31,285 bases of DNA from DTNV01 sp964388435 (GTDB lineage: Archaea; Micrarchaeota; Micrarchaeia; Norongarragalinales; UBA8480): assembly GCA_964388435.1 (NCBI GenBank), contig CAYMAH010000053.1, positions 1 to 31,285 of the forward strand. The letters are read 5' to 3'. Below are positions 13,694 to 21,824 of this stretch, piece after piece; within the stretch, counting starts at the first letter, position 1, and the number at the start of each line of letters is the position of its first letter. A program made the translations under genes and the position numbers. The notes beneath the pieces are model-generated. The model searched no databases. It was not told the origin of the DNA and worked only from the letters and a program-made list of their open reading frames with translations.

Positions 13694-15586
13694 ATGAAAG
13701 CAGAGGAGCTTAAAAAAAAATACTTGGAGTTTTTCAAGGAAAAAGGGCATAAGATAATAAAGTCAGAGTCGCTCATACCTGAACACGATCCCACTGTGTT
13801 GTTTACAACTGCCGGGATGCAGCCGCTGGTTCCTTTTCTTTTGGGCCAGCCTCACCCTCTTGGAAGAAGAATAACAGACGCTCAAAAGTGTGTTAGAACG
13901 GGGGATATTGACAGTGTAGGGGATGAAACGCATCTGACTTTTTTCGAGATGCTTGGCAATTGGTCGCTTGGGGATTATTTTAAAAAAGAGGCTATAGAGT
14001 GGAGTTTTGAGTTTCTGACTGGAGAGAAATGGCTTAACATTTCTCTTGAAAAACTGGCGGTTTCCTGTTTTGCGGGGGATGATAGCGCGCTTAGGGATTT
14101 TGAGTCTGAAAAAATATGGCTTGGACTTGGAGTGAAAAAAGAAAGGATAGCTTTTCTGCCTAGAGAGGATAATTTTTGGGGTCCCGCAGGACAGACTGGT
14201 CCTTGCGGTCCGTGCACTGAAATGTTCTTTTGGTCCGGGGATGAAAAACCTCCGGAAGAGTTTAATTCAAAAGAAAAGAGGTGGGTTGAAATTTGGAACG
14301 ATGTTTTCATGGAGTTCAACAAAAATAGGGAAGGCAAATACGAAATGCTTAAACAGAAAAACGTTGACACTGGCATGGGTTTGGAGAGAACCACTGCGAT
14401 GCTTGACGGGAAGAAATCGGTTTATGAGACAGAGCTTTTCATTCCCATTATAAATAAGATAAAAAGTCTTGCTGGAAAAGAAAACAAAAAATCTGAGAGG
14501 ATAATAGCGGATCATTTGAAAGCGGCGGTTTTTATACTGGGCGACGACAAGCTTTTAGAGCCGAGCAACACCGAGCAGGGGTATGTTTTAAGAAGATTGA
14601 TAAGAAGAGCCGTAAGGCACGGGAGGGAGTTGGAGATAAAAGATAAGTTCACTTCAACCGTTGCCGCCGAGGTTATAAAAATTTATGAAAAGGACTACCC
14701 TGAACTTGAAAGAAACAAGAGTTTTATTCTGGAAGAGCTTGACGATGAGGAGGAGAGATTCAAGGCGGTTATAGAGCAGGGGATTAAAATAGCAGAGGAG
14801 ATAACGTCAAAAAAAACAGGGTTAAGCGAAGAGAAATATTTAATTTTGTCAGGGTTTGAGAAAAGGGAGAAAATCCTTGAGAGAGCGTGGAAAAGAAAGA
14901 AGGCAGGGGAGAATTATGAAATAAAAGAGGTTGGGTTAAGTGAAAGGGAGTTGGATGACGCTACTATAACAGGAAAGGAAGGCTTTTTGCTGTACCAGAG
15001 CTTCGGGTTTCCCCCGGAAATGATAATTGAGCTTGCTGGCGAAAGAAATCTTCTTTTCAACAAGGAGGAGTTCAACGCCGAGCTTGAAAAGCATCAGGAG
15101 CTAAGCAGAACCGCGACAGTTGGAATGTTCAAATCCGGTTTGGCGGACAAGTCAGAGCAAACCACTAAGCTTCACACCGCCACTCACCTGTTGAACGAAG
15201 CTTTGAGGAGGGCGGTGGACAAAAATATCAAGCAAAAAGGAAGCAACATCACTCCTGAGAGGTTGAGATTCGACTTTAATTTCAACAGGAAGCTGACTCA
15301 TGAAGAAATAAAAAAAGTTGAAGAGGAAGTTAATGGAATAATCAAAAAAGGCTTGAACGTGGAAAGAACTGAAATGACCGTTGAAGAGGCTAAAAAGCTA
15401 GGCGCTCAGGCGTTGTTCACTGAAAAATACGGAGGCAGGGTAAGTGTTTACAATGTGGGAGATTACAGCATTGAAGTGTGCACTGGCCCGCATGTTAAAA
15501 ACACTTCAGAGCTTGGGGTTTTTAAGATAGTTAAGGAAGAGGCTGTAAGCGCTGGAGTGAGAAGGATAAAGGCAATTCTGACTTGA
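13694..15586 (+). CDS. alaS: Alanyl-tRNA synthetase, short form without C-terminal domains
   Basis: 630 aa class II enzyme that charges tRNA-Ala. The N-terminus MKAEELKKKYLEFFKEKGH, then HDPTVLFTTAGMQP and THLTFFEMLGNWSLGDYF, are the catalytic domain. The editing domain keeps its zinc ligands H494, H498 (LHTATHLLNEA) and C596, H600 (VCTGPHV). The protein stops about 24 residues after the last ligand, so the DHHA1 and C-Ala modules found in typical ~870-900 aa enzymes are missing. It also lacks the Cys-rich N-terminal extension of most archaeal AlaRS, and its start looks like the short bacterial form known from Patescibacteria. Transfer from bacteria or DPANN-style reduction are both possible. 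The start is ATG 13694, set by the TATA box. A separate gene supplying the missing domains is not in the window. Confidence 0.95.
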   Translation: MKAEELKKKYLEFFKEKGHKIIKSESLIPEHDPTVLFTTAGMQPLVPFLLGQPHPLGRRITDAQKCVRTGDIDSVGDETHLTFFEMLGNWSLGDYFKKEAIEWSFEFLTGEKWLNISLEKLAVSCFAGDDSALRDFESEKIWLGLGVKKERIAFLPREDNFWGPAGQTGPCGPCTEMFFWSGDEKPPEEFNSKEKRWVEIWNDVFMEFNKNREGKYEMLKQKNVDTGMGLERTTAMLDGKKSVYETELFIPIINKIKSLAGKENKKSERIIADHLKAAVFILGDDKLLEPSNTEQGYVLRRLIRRAVRHGRELEIKDKFTSTVAAEVIKIYEKDYPELERNKSFILEELDDEEERFKAVIEQGIKIAEEITSKKTGLSEEKYLILSGFEKREKILERAWKRKKAGENYEIKEVGLSERELDDATITGKEGFLLYQSFGFPPEMIIELAGERNLLFNKEEFNAELEKHQELSRTATVGMFKSGLADKSEQTTKLHTATHLLNEALRRAVDKNIKQKGSNITPERLRFDFNFNRKLTHEEIKKVEEEVNGIIKKGLNVERTEMTVEEAKKLGAQALFTEKYGGRVSVYNVGDYSIEVCTGPHVKNTSELGVFKIVKEEAVSAGVRRIKAILT

Positions 15587-15595
15587 ACAATAAAA

Positions 15596-15713
15596 TGCCG
15601 CAGGGGGGAGTTGAACCCCCCACCTCCAGATGGCTCAATCTTGAGTTTGAATTTATGAGTCACGCCTTGTAAAAAAAAAGAACTGGCGCTCTAACCAGCT
15701 GAGCTACTGCGGC
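15596..15713 (-). tRNA. Elongator tRNA-Met(CAU) with two 22-nt introns (30/31 and 37/38)
   Basis: The acceptor GCCGCAG/CTGCGGC, the D arm GCTC...GAGC and the T arm GGGGG TTCAACT CCCCC are perfect; A73 is at 15596 and no CCA is encoded. Read straight through, the anticodon region suggests a malformed tRNA-Lys. Removing 15682-15661 and 15653-15632 gives stem CCAGA/TCTGG and loop CTCATAA, a textbook elongator Met with anticodon CAU. Both introns obey the bulge-helix-bulge rule. For the first, CGCC pairs with GGCG, with bulges AG^T and TG^A. For the second, CTCA pairs with TGAG, with bulges TA^A and CC^A. Position 30/31 lies inside the anticodon stem, so that intron must be removed for the stem to form. 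The mature length is 74 nt. It lies 9 nt beyond alaS, convergent with it. Confidence 0.92.
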
Positions 15714-15771
15714 TTTGCATTAGAAATTATTCTCAAAAAATTTAATAAACCCAACGCAAGAGAAAATAAGC

Positions 15772-16179
15772 ATGGTTGCTGAGAGTTTAAGCCGGTTTAT
15801 AACCGTTTCGTCAAATGTTATAAGCCAGAATATTATAATTATATTAATATTATTGGCGGTGATTTCCCTTGTTTTTTCAAAGCGCAGAAGAACTCTTATT
15901 GCGACGTTTGTGATAATAATTGCGATTTACTTGGCGGCTTTCCTTTTGAATATCAACGGTTTAAGTGTTATTGAAATAGCGGTTCCATTTTCTATAGCGA
16001 TGGTGTTCTTCGCAAGCCAGGTTTTTTACGTTTTTCTTATAATTTCAATAATTCTTATGCTTTCAGCGTCGTCGATTTCAATTCTTGGTGCTGGAGTTTC
16101 ATTGGGGGTTATAACCCCTTTTTTTGGCGAGACTATAATAAATAAAATAGAAGAATTGGGTTGGATTTTAAATGAATGA
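15772..16179 (+). CDS. Small four-helix membrane protein of unknown function
   Basis: 135 aa, almost entirely hydrophobic, with about four transmembrane helices (NIIIILILLAVISLVFSK; TLIATFVIIIAIYLAAFLL; FSIAMVFFASQVFYVFLIIS; a last one near 98-120) and a short basic loop SKRRRT after the first. I recognise no domain. TTTAATAAA is centred 27 nt before the ATG, suggesting a leaderless transcript. The stop overlaps the start of the dolichol-kinase-like gene by 8 bp, so the two are co-translated and probably work together in polyprenol or lipid metabolism. That link is inference from the overlap. Confidence 0.75.
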   Translation: MVAESLSRFITVSSNVISQNIIIILILLAVISLVFSKRRRTLIATFVIIIAIYLAAFLLNINGLSVIEIAVPFSIAMVFFASQVFYVFLIISIILMLSASSISILGAGVSLGVITPFFGETIINKIEELGWILNE

Positions 16180-16732
16180 AGAGTTGAGGCAGACCGTACA
16201 CATTTTTATAGGGATAGTTGTTATAGGGCTGGTTTATGTCATTGGAGTTGAAAACACTCTCGGATTGCTGGTTTTTTTTCTTGTCGTTGGAGTTTTGTTT
16301 TCAAATGCTAAGGCTCTTGGATTTAAGAACGGTCTTGTAGATGGGATTTTAGATCGGATAGAAAGGGGGGTTAAAATACCGGGTAAGGGGGCTATTACGA
16401 TGTTCTCTGGGATGATTTTTATTCTCTCGCTAACGCCGCCTATTTACGCCATAACGTTGATTTCAATTCTAGCGGTGGGCGACGGTTTTTCAACGCTTAT
16501 AGGAAGAAACGCCGAGGTTAAACTGCCTTGGAACGATAACAAAACATGGTACGGTTTTGTTTCATTCGTTGTTTTCAGTTCAATCCCGGCTTTTTCATTT
16601 CTAGGGTTTGAAGGTATAGCCTATGCTTTCACTTTGGGAATGATTGAAACCATAGATGTTGACATTGACGACAATCTTCTCCTTTCAATTTCAGCCGTGA
16701 TTATAAGCTACCTTGTAACGAAGAAAATATAA
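16172..16732 (+). CDS. Dolichol kinase/phytol kinase-like integral membrane enzyme
   Basis: 186 aa membrane protein of the SEC59/DGK1/VTE5 superfamily, which uses CTP to phosphorylate polyprenols or related lipids (CDP-diglyceride synthases are distant relatives). Diagnostic features are RQTVHIFIG near the start, the acidic ILAVGDGFSTLIGR near 106-119, and NKTWYGFVSFVVFS near 127-140, matching the G-D-x-x-(S/A)-x-x-x-G-(R/K) then K-(S/T)-x-x-G order. The end carries the acidic ETIDVDIDDN followed by a last helix. About six transmembrane helices are expected. In this neighbourhood the likely substrate is the dolichol-like carrier used by AglB, but phytol-kinase or CDP-archaeol-related roles are not excluded. 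Confidence 0.8.
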   Translation: MNEELRQTVHIFIGIVVIGLVYVIGVENTLGLLVFFLVVGVLFSNAKALGFKNGLVDGILDRIERGVKIPGKGAITMFSGMIFILSLTPPIYAITLISILAVGDGFSTLIGRNAEVKLPWNDNKTWYGFVSFVVFSSIPAFSFLGFEGIAYAFTLGMIETIDVDIDDNLLLSISAVIISYLVTKKI

Positions 16733-16785
16733 TGGGAGTTGAAAGGCGAAAACGTTAAAAACAAAAACAGGGAAAGTATTTTTTG

Positions 16786-17880
16786 ATGATAAAGGAAAAT
16801 CTTGACACTTCTATAGACCGGCTTGTTGAGTACATAAACGCCAATGAAAGCGTGAGCGTCACCAACGCGGCCAAGGTTCTGGCCATGAACCCTGACGAGG
16901 TTGAAAAGCTTGGTGAAATGCTGGCTGAGAGCGGTTTGATTTCAATAAGATACGAGCTTACAAACACCATTCTGGCTTCAAAGAAGAAGATAATCTTAAA
17001 ACCAACTCTATCCCCGCAGTTCAAGCAATTGGCGGTGGAGGAAGGAAAGAAGATAGAAAAACAAATTTTCGACACCGAAAGTATTTTTGAGTTCATAGAG
17101 TCTGATTTAAACAAAAGAATAAACATAGCTCAGAATAATCTGAGAAAGCTATCCCAGCAGACTAACATAGATGAGAAGGACGTTGAGAAAACGGAAAGTG
17201 AAATGCAGAAGGTTATTGAAGAGGTTCACGTTATGGAAAATAGGGTTAATGAATTATATAAAAGAATATATGTTTTCGACCAGCAGCTTCAAACTTTCAG
17301 GGACAACATAAAGAAGATTGAAAAGAGAAAGCCTTCTATAATTGAGAGGATTAAAAACATTTTTGGGATTAAAAGAAAGATGGAGGTTATTCCTGAAAGC
17401 GAGGTGGAGGAGGCAAGCGAGTTGAAGGAAAAGGCCAAGATGCTTGAAAAGAAGATGGAGGGAAAACCCTTGCAGCCTCTTGAATCAAAAATAATCGAAG
17501 TTGGAAAGCAGGCAAAGATAGAAATTCCAATCCAGGGGTTCAAAAAAATAGTTGAAAGCAGGGTGGAGAGCAAAAATAGGGAGAATAAAATAGAAAAGGG
17601 AAGAGTTGAAAAAAAGGAAGTTGAAAAAACCGCGGTTGAAGAGGAAAAACCCCGGAAAATTCATAAAATAAAAAAACATGAAAAGGTAAAGTCAAGTAAG
17701 GAAATCAAGCAAAGAAAAGCGAATGAATTTAAAAAAGCAAGGCGCGTGGTCAGGGAAATAAAAAAAAGGAAGGTCAAGATAAGAGTTTTGAAGTTCAGGA
17801 GGAAGGGGGTTTGGATAAAAGCATGGATGAAAGACGGGAGGTTTTTCAAAATAAAAGAGTTAAGAGGGAGTAGAAAATGA
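16786..17880 (+). CDS. Winged-helix/coiled-coil basic protein linked to the pilus operon
   Basis: 364 aa from the ATG at 16786, preferred over the adjacent TTG at 16783; GTTAAAAAC is centred about 28 nt upstream. Residues 1-75 look like a winged helix (VSVTNAAKVLAMNPDEVEKLGEML, then GLISIRYE). Residues 95-170 form a long coiled coil. After KRKPSIIERIKNIFGIKRK a second charged helix follows, and residues 260-350 are extremely Lys/Arg/Glu-rich. The end (RKGVWIKAWMKDGRFFKI) looks like a small beta element. The stop overlaps the ATG of the ATPase gene by 4 bp, so it belongs to the pilus assembly operon. I do not recognise a named family. A cytoplasmic regulator or scaffold that docks to the ATPase is an inference. 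Confidence 0.75.
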   Translation: MIKENLDTSIDRLVEYINANESVSVTNAAKVLAMNPDEVEKLGEMLAESGLISIRYELTNTILASKKKIILKPTLSPQFKQLAVEEGKKIEKQIFDTESIFEFIESDLNKRINIAQNNLRKLSQQTNIDEKDVEKTESEMQKVIEEVHVMENRVNELYKRIYVFDQQLQTFRDNIKKIEKRKPSIIERIKNIFGIKRKMEVIPESEVEEASELKEKAKMLEKKMEGKPLQPLESKIIEVGKQAKIEIPIQGFKKIVESRVESKNRENKIEKGRVEKKEVEKTAVEEEKPRKIHKIKKHEKVKSSKEIKQRKANEFKKARRVVREIKKRKVKIRVLKFRRKGVWIKAWMKDGRFFKIKELRGSRK

Positions 17881-19913
17881 AGGTGATTACAAATTACAGT
17901 GTGGAAAGCGAGGGGGTTATAGCCGAGATAGAGATAACTCAGGAGGAGAGGGAGTTCACAAATAAATATTACTTAAAGCATGTTAAAATAAAACCCGCGA
18001 CAGAAGCGGTTTTAGAGCATTTAAAGGAGAAGATAATAGAAAGTATAGATATTAAAACTTCTGAAATACTGGATCCAAGGGAGAATGAGAAGGTTAAAAT
18101 AAAGCTTGCGGACAGGGCTTCAATGCTTATAGAAGAGCAGCTTCCAGGGGTTTCGGAAGAGGAGAAGAGAATACTTGTTGGAAAGATAATAAATGACATG
18201 ACAGGGCTCGGCGATCTTGAACTGGTTTTGAATGATGATAATCTTGAAGAGATTGTTATAAACTCTTCGCACGAGCCGGTTAAGGTTTATCATAAAAAGT
18301 ATGGTTGGCTTTCAACAAACATTACGATAAGCTCTGAGGAGCAGATTTACAATTACTCTTCGATAATAGCAAGGAAAATAGGAAAGCAAATAACAAATCT
18401 TCAGCCTATGATGGACGCGCACCTGTTGAATGGAAGCAGGGTGAACGCGGTTTTATTTCCCATAAACAACAAGGGCAACTCTCTTACGATAAGGAAGTTT
18501 TCCAAAGACCCGTGGACAATAGTCAATCTGATAAGCCCTGATTACAAAACAATCACAAGCGAGGTTGCAGCGCTGATATGGACTTCGATGCAGTATGAGA
18601 TGAGCATTCTCATCGGAGGGGGGACCGCTTCGGGTAAAACCAGTTTTTTGAATGCCATTCTGCCTTTCGTTCCGGCGAACAACAGGGTGATTTCAATAGA
18701 GGATAGTGTTAAAGGAAGTGAGAAAATCATATTTCAGAAGGGGGATGTTTTTTATGAAAGAACGATAAGCGATCTTGTTGAAAGCCAGCTTTTAAAAGAC
18801 AAAACGATTCTTGAGGATGAAACTGAAATTGCATTGAACAATGTTGATGAAATCAGGGTTTTTTCTTCATCCAAGGATGGGAGGGTGGGGCTTACGCAGC
18901 CGACCGCTTTCATAAAGCATAAGATAGCTAAAAACATTGTTGAGATAAAGACTGAAAAAACAATCATAAGCGTGACAGAGGATCATTCGGTGTTTGTCAT
19001 GAAAGAGTTCTTGACTCCCGTTAGAGCGGGTGATTTAAGAGAAGGGGACGAGATTTGTATTGCCATGATTGCAACTGAAAATCTCTCGCTTACCGGTTCA
19101 ATTCAACTTAAAATTCAAGGGGGGGTTCAAGCTCAAACTTCGAAGATAATCGGGATAAGCAAAAATTTCTATGAGGGGAGCGTTTACGATTTGACTGTTC
19201 CGTTGTATGAGAATTTCGTCTGCAGCAACGTTATTGTTCACAATACCAGAGAGTTGGTATTGCCTGATTTCATGCACTGGATTCCGATGGTTACAAGAGA
19301 GCCCAACCCTGAAGGCAAGGGGGAGATAACCATGCTTGACCTTGTGGTCAACTCTCTTAGAATGAGGCCCGACAGGATAGTGTTGGGAGAAGTGAGAAGA
19401 CGGGAGGAGGCTGAAGTGCTTTTCGAGGCTATGCATACTGGACACTCGGTTTACTCAACGGTTCATGCTGATGAAGTGTTGCAGGTGAAAAACAGGTTGT
19501 TAAACCCTCCCATAAGCCTGCCTGAAGAAGTGCTTGGAGCGCTGCAGTTGATAATAGTTCAGTACAGACAGAGAAGAACGGGGATAAGAAGAACTTATGA
19601 GGTTGCGGAAATAACACCGGAGGAAAATAAAATGAACTTGAACGTTATATATAAATGGAATGCCAGGGATGACAGCCTCGATAGGGTTGGAAATTTCATA
19701 AGGCTTATAGATGAGTTGACAATGCACACTGGGATGACTATAAATGAGATTGAGGGGGATATAAGCGAGAAGAAAAGGATCCTTGACTTCGCGCTTGAGC
19801 ACAAGATAGAGAAGGTAAATAATATAGGAGCTTTGATAGCAGAATATTATAAGAACAGGGAGGAATTGCTTGACAGCGTGTCTAAAAATAAAGTGCCTGA
19901 GTGGTTGAAGTGA
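17877..19913 (+). CDS. Type IV pilus/archaellum-type assembly ATPase containing an intein
   Basis: 678 aa precursor; without the intein about 498 aa, normal for archaeal GspE/TadA/ArlI-family ATPases that power pilin assembly at the membrane. The N-terminal domain (about 1-200) precedes Walker A GGTASGKTS (248-256). The Asp-box segment reads VISIED then, after the intein, TRELVLP. The Walker B region is RPDRIVLGEVRRREEAEVLFEAMHTGH; a His box STVHAD follows. Residues 277-456 are an in-frame mini-intein (separate entry), so protein splicing is needed to rebuild the active site. It overlaps the upstream winged-helix gene as ATGA and the downstream platform gene as GTGA. No pilin or prepilin peptidase gene is in the window. 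Archaellum, adhesion pilus or secretion use cannot be separated. Confidence 0.95.
   Translation: MKVITNYSVESEGVIAEIEITQEEREFTNKYYLKHVKIKPATEAVLEHLKEKIIESIDIKTSEILDPRENEKVKIKLADRASMLIEEQLPGVSEEEKRILVGKIINDMTGLGDLELVLNDDNLEEIVINSSHEPVKVYHKKYGWLSTNITISSEEQIYNYSSIIARKIGKQITNLQPMMDAHLLNGSRVNAVLFPINNKGNSLTIRKFSKDPWTIVNLISPDYKTITSEVAALIWTSMQYEMSILIGGGTASGKTSFLNAILPFVPANNRVISIEDSVKGSEKIIFQKGDVFYERTISDLVESQLLKDKTILEDETEIALNNVDEIRVFSSSKDGRVGLTQPTAFIKHKIAKNIVEIKTEKTIISVTEDHSVFVMKEFLTPVRAGDLREGDEICIAMIATENLSLTGSIQLKIQGGVQAQTSKIIGISKNFYEGSVYDLTVPLYENFVCSNVIVHNTRELVLPDFMHWIPMVTREPNPEGKGEITMLDLVVNSLRMRPDRIVLGEVRRREEAEVLFEAMHTGHSVYSTVHADEVLQVKNRLLNPPISLPEEVLGALQLIIVQYRQRRTGIRRTYEVAEITPEENKMNLNVIYKWNARDDSLDRVGNFIRLIDELTMHTGMTINEIEGDISEKKRILDFALEHKIEKVNNIGALIAEYYKNREELLDSVSKNKVPEWLK
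18705..19244 (+). mobile_element. Mini-intein (180 aa) in the pilus ATPase
   Basis: Encodes residues 277-456 of the ATPase precursor. It begins at Ser277, directly after ISIED, and ends with VIVHN before Thr457, the +1 nucleophile. Block A is SVKGSEKIIFQKGD, block B contains VTEDHSVFV with the T-x-x-H pair (T367, H370), and blocks F/G read VYDLTVPLYENF then CSNVIVHN with the penultimate His and terminal Asn. All residues for class 1 splicing are present. At 180 aa there is no room for a LAGLIDADG or other homing endonuclease, so it is a mini-intein fixed in the host. Joining the flanks gives the family-typical ISIEDTRELVLP. Confidence 0.93.
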
Positions 19914-20779
19914 AGACAATACCTTTTTCGCTTGTACCCTCCCCGCTTGCGGTGGGCATTGCAAAGAGAATTAAGGGAGTGGGTAAATTTATAGCGGAGT
20001 TTTTTCCAGGGCTTGAAGACGAGCTGACGCAGTCTGATTATGATTATGACGCTCGGGAATATTCAGCTATAGTGGTAACGGTTTCTATTTTAAACGCGGT
20101 GTTAATGTTTGCTTTGATTTTTGGAATTGGAGAGCTTGCAGGCGTTAACCTGCTTTTTCTCGCCGTGCTTGTTTCGGTTATAATATTCTTCGCCACGTTC
20201 GCCACTATAATTTACTATCCCCAGCTTATAGCGACTAGAAAAATGAGGAGGATAGAGGATAATTTGATACCAGCGGCAAGACAGTTGTATATCGAGGTTA
20301 AAAGCGGGGTTCCGCTGTTCAACGCCATGATTAGCATTTCAACAAGCTATGGCGATGTCAGCGAGGAGTTTAAGAAGATAGTGAGCAGGATTAACGGGGG
20401 TGTTTCAGAGCTTGACGCGATTTCAGAGGCGAGCAAGGAAAGCCCTTCGTTCAAGCTTAGAAGGATTTTGTGGCAGATATCCAACGCCTTGAAGGTGGGA
20501 AGCGATGTTGGAACGGCTCTTGAAACGACAATAGAGGGTTTGACTAAGGATAAAATGGATGATATTGAAAAGTACGCTCACGAGCTGTCGCCGTGGACCA
20601 TGATGTACATGATGATAGCGGTTATAGTTCCAAGCCTTGGAATAACCATTCTTATAGTTCTAGTTTCAATAGTAAGCATTCCAATCACTTCGATTATTTT
20701 TCCAATAATAATAATTTTTCTTGTAGCTTTTCAGCTGGTGTTCTTAAACCTGATTAAAAGCAGAAGGCCGAGGGTGTGA
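19910..20779 (+). CDS. Type II/IV secretion platform protein (TadC/ArlJ-like), first copy
   Basis: About 289 aa from the GTG at 19910, which overlaps the ATPase stop as GTGA; a GTG at 19901 gives three more residues. It is a T2SF-domain membrane platform protein that the assembly ATPase drives. Two helices lie near 55-105, then the cytoplasmic T2SF helical domain (RRIEDNLIPAARQLYIEVKSGVPLFNAM; GGVSELDAISEASKESPS; LKVGSDVGTALETTIEGL), then two C-terminal helices. The acidic LEDELTQSDYDYDAREY region is an N-terminal cytoplasmic tail. With the next gene it forms the tandem TadB/TadC-like arrangement seen in many archaeal pilus operons. Confidence 0.9.
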   Translation: MKTIPFSLVPSPLAVGIAKRIKGVGKFIAEFFPGLEDELTQSDYDYDAREYSAIVVTVSILNAVLMFALIFGIGELAGVNLLFLAVLVSVIIFFATFATIIYYPQLIATRKMRRIEDNLIPAARQLYIEVKSGVPLFNAMISISTSYGDVSEEFKKIVSRINGGVSELDAISEASKESPSFKLRRILWQISNALKVGSDVGTALETTIEGLTKDKMDDIEKYAHELSPWTMMYMMIAVIVPSLGITILIVLVSIVSIPITSIIFPIIIIFLVAFQLVFLNLIKSRRPRV

Positions 20780-20785
20780 AAAAAA

Positions 20786-21793
20786 ATGGACTTCAATAAG
20801 CTGTATTTGAAAATTTCAATGCTGGCTCCAAAGAAAACGGTTAATTCCATTTCAACGCTTATGGAGCAGGGTGGTTTCACCCTCAACCCGAGGATATTTA
20901 TAGGTTTTACTTTATACCTCGCTTTTTTCGCCACACTTGCTTCTTTTTTCCTTACTCAAATAATCTTTACCGGCCAGACGTTTCACATTCTAATTCCAGC
21001 GGTTGTTTTGATTTCAATTCCAGGGCTTCTTTACGTGCTGATAATGATGACTGCCGACAACAGGGCGAGGAAGATAGAAGAGCTTCTGCCTGACGCGCTT
21101 GACATAATCGCGGCTAACATTCGCGCTGGAATGACGCTTGAAAACGCGATTTGGCTGGCGGCAAGACCGGAGTTCGGGCCTTTAAGGGATGAAATCAAGA
21201 AAATAAGCGCCGACACTTTCGGTGGAAGGCCAATAGATGAAAATCTTGAAAGAATGAGTGGGAGGGTAAGGTCTGATGTTATTAAAAGGGCGGTTCAGCT
21301 TATACAGGAGGGTATAAGGCTTGGAGGGGAGATGTCGAAGCTTTTAGAGGAAGTTGCTGATGACACGAGGAACACTCAAACGCTTAAAAAACAGATTTCC
21401 ACTTCAACTGTTACTTATACTTTATTCATAATATTCGCGGCTACTATAATGGCTCCGCTGCTGTTTTCTATATCTACCACTTACTCCAAGTTAAGCCAGA
21501 ATTTAATGGCGACCACCAACACTGGGAATACGGGAATGCTTCTTCAAAACATTCCTTTAATAGGAAGCGGAGGGGGAGGTTCAAGTTCTATAAACTCTAA
21601 TGATATATTCTACTTCGCGCTGGAAAGCATAATAGCGACTAATCTTCTGGCCGGGTTTATAATAGGTCAGATAAGATATGGCAAAGCCACTAGAGGGGTG
21701 GGGTATGTTCCGGTGCTGCTTATAGTGTCTATTACCATATTTTTGATAACCCAGCAAACGCTTCAGATAGTAATTCAAGGCTTTATCAAATAA
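20786..21793 (+). CDS. Type II/IV secretion platform protein (TadC/ArlJ-like), second copy
   Basis: 335 aa, starting 6 nt after the first platform gene. T2SF architecture: two N-terminal helices (FTLYLAFFATLASFFLTQI; LIPAVVLISIPGLLYVLIM), a cytoplasmic domain with ELLPDALDIIAANIRAGMTL and LIQEGIRLGGEMSKLLEEVA, then two or three C-terminal helices. Between them is a Gly/Ser/Asn-rich stretch (TTNTGNTGMLL, then GSGGGGSSSINSND) that would face outside and is unusual for the family; it may be a flexible surface loop. Last gene of the operon; the convergent KaiC-like pseudo-ATPase ends about 30 nt away. Confidence 0.9.
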   Translation: MDFNKLYLKISMLAPKKTVNSISTLMEQGGFTLNPRIFIGFTLYLAFFATLASFFLTQIIFTGQTFHILIPAVVLISIPGLLYVLIMMTADNRARKIEELLPDALDIIAANIRAGMTLENAIWLAARPEFGPLRDEIKKISADTFGGRPIDENLERMSGRVRSDVIKRAVQLIQEGIRLGGEMSKLLEEVADDTRNTQTLKKQISTSTVTYTLFIIFAATIMAPLLFSISTTYSKLSQNLMATTNTGNTGMLLQNIPLIGSGGGGSSSINSNDIFYFALESIIATNLLAGFIIGQIRYGKATRGVGYVPVLLIVSITIFLITQQTLQIVIQGFIK

Positions 21794-21824
21794 AACCGCG
21801 GCGGGTTTAAATTTTAGAAGTAGT

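Noticed and set aside
15596..15713. tRNA-Lys(UUU or CUU) with one ~45-nt intron
   Set aside because: It needs a T-T mismatch or an extra base in the anticodon stem and a wrong base at position 33 or 37. The two-intron Met(CAU) solution pairs perfectly and satisfies the splice-site rules at both introns.
19500..19964. 154-codon minus-strand frame, plus other long antisense frames
   Set aside because: Shadow of the ATPase and platform genes; the plus-strand protein is fully conserved there.
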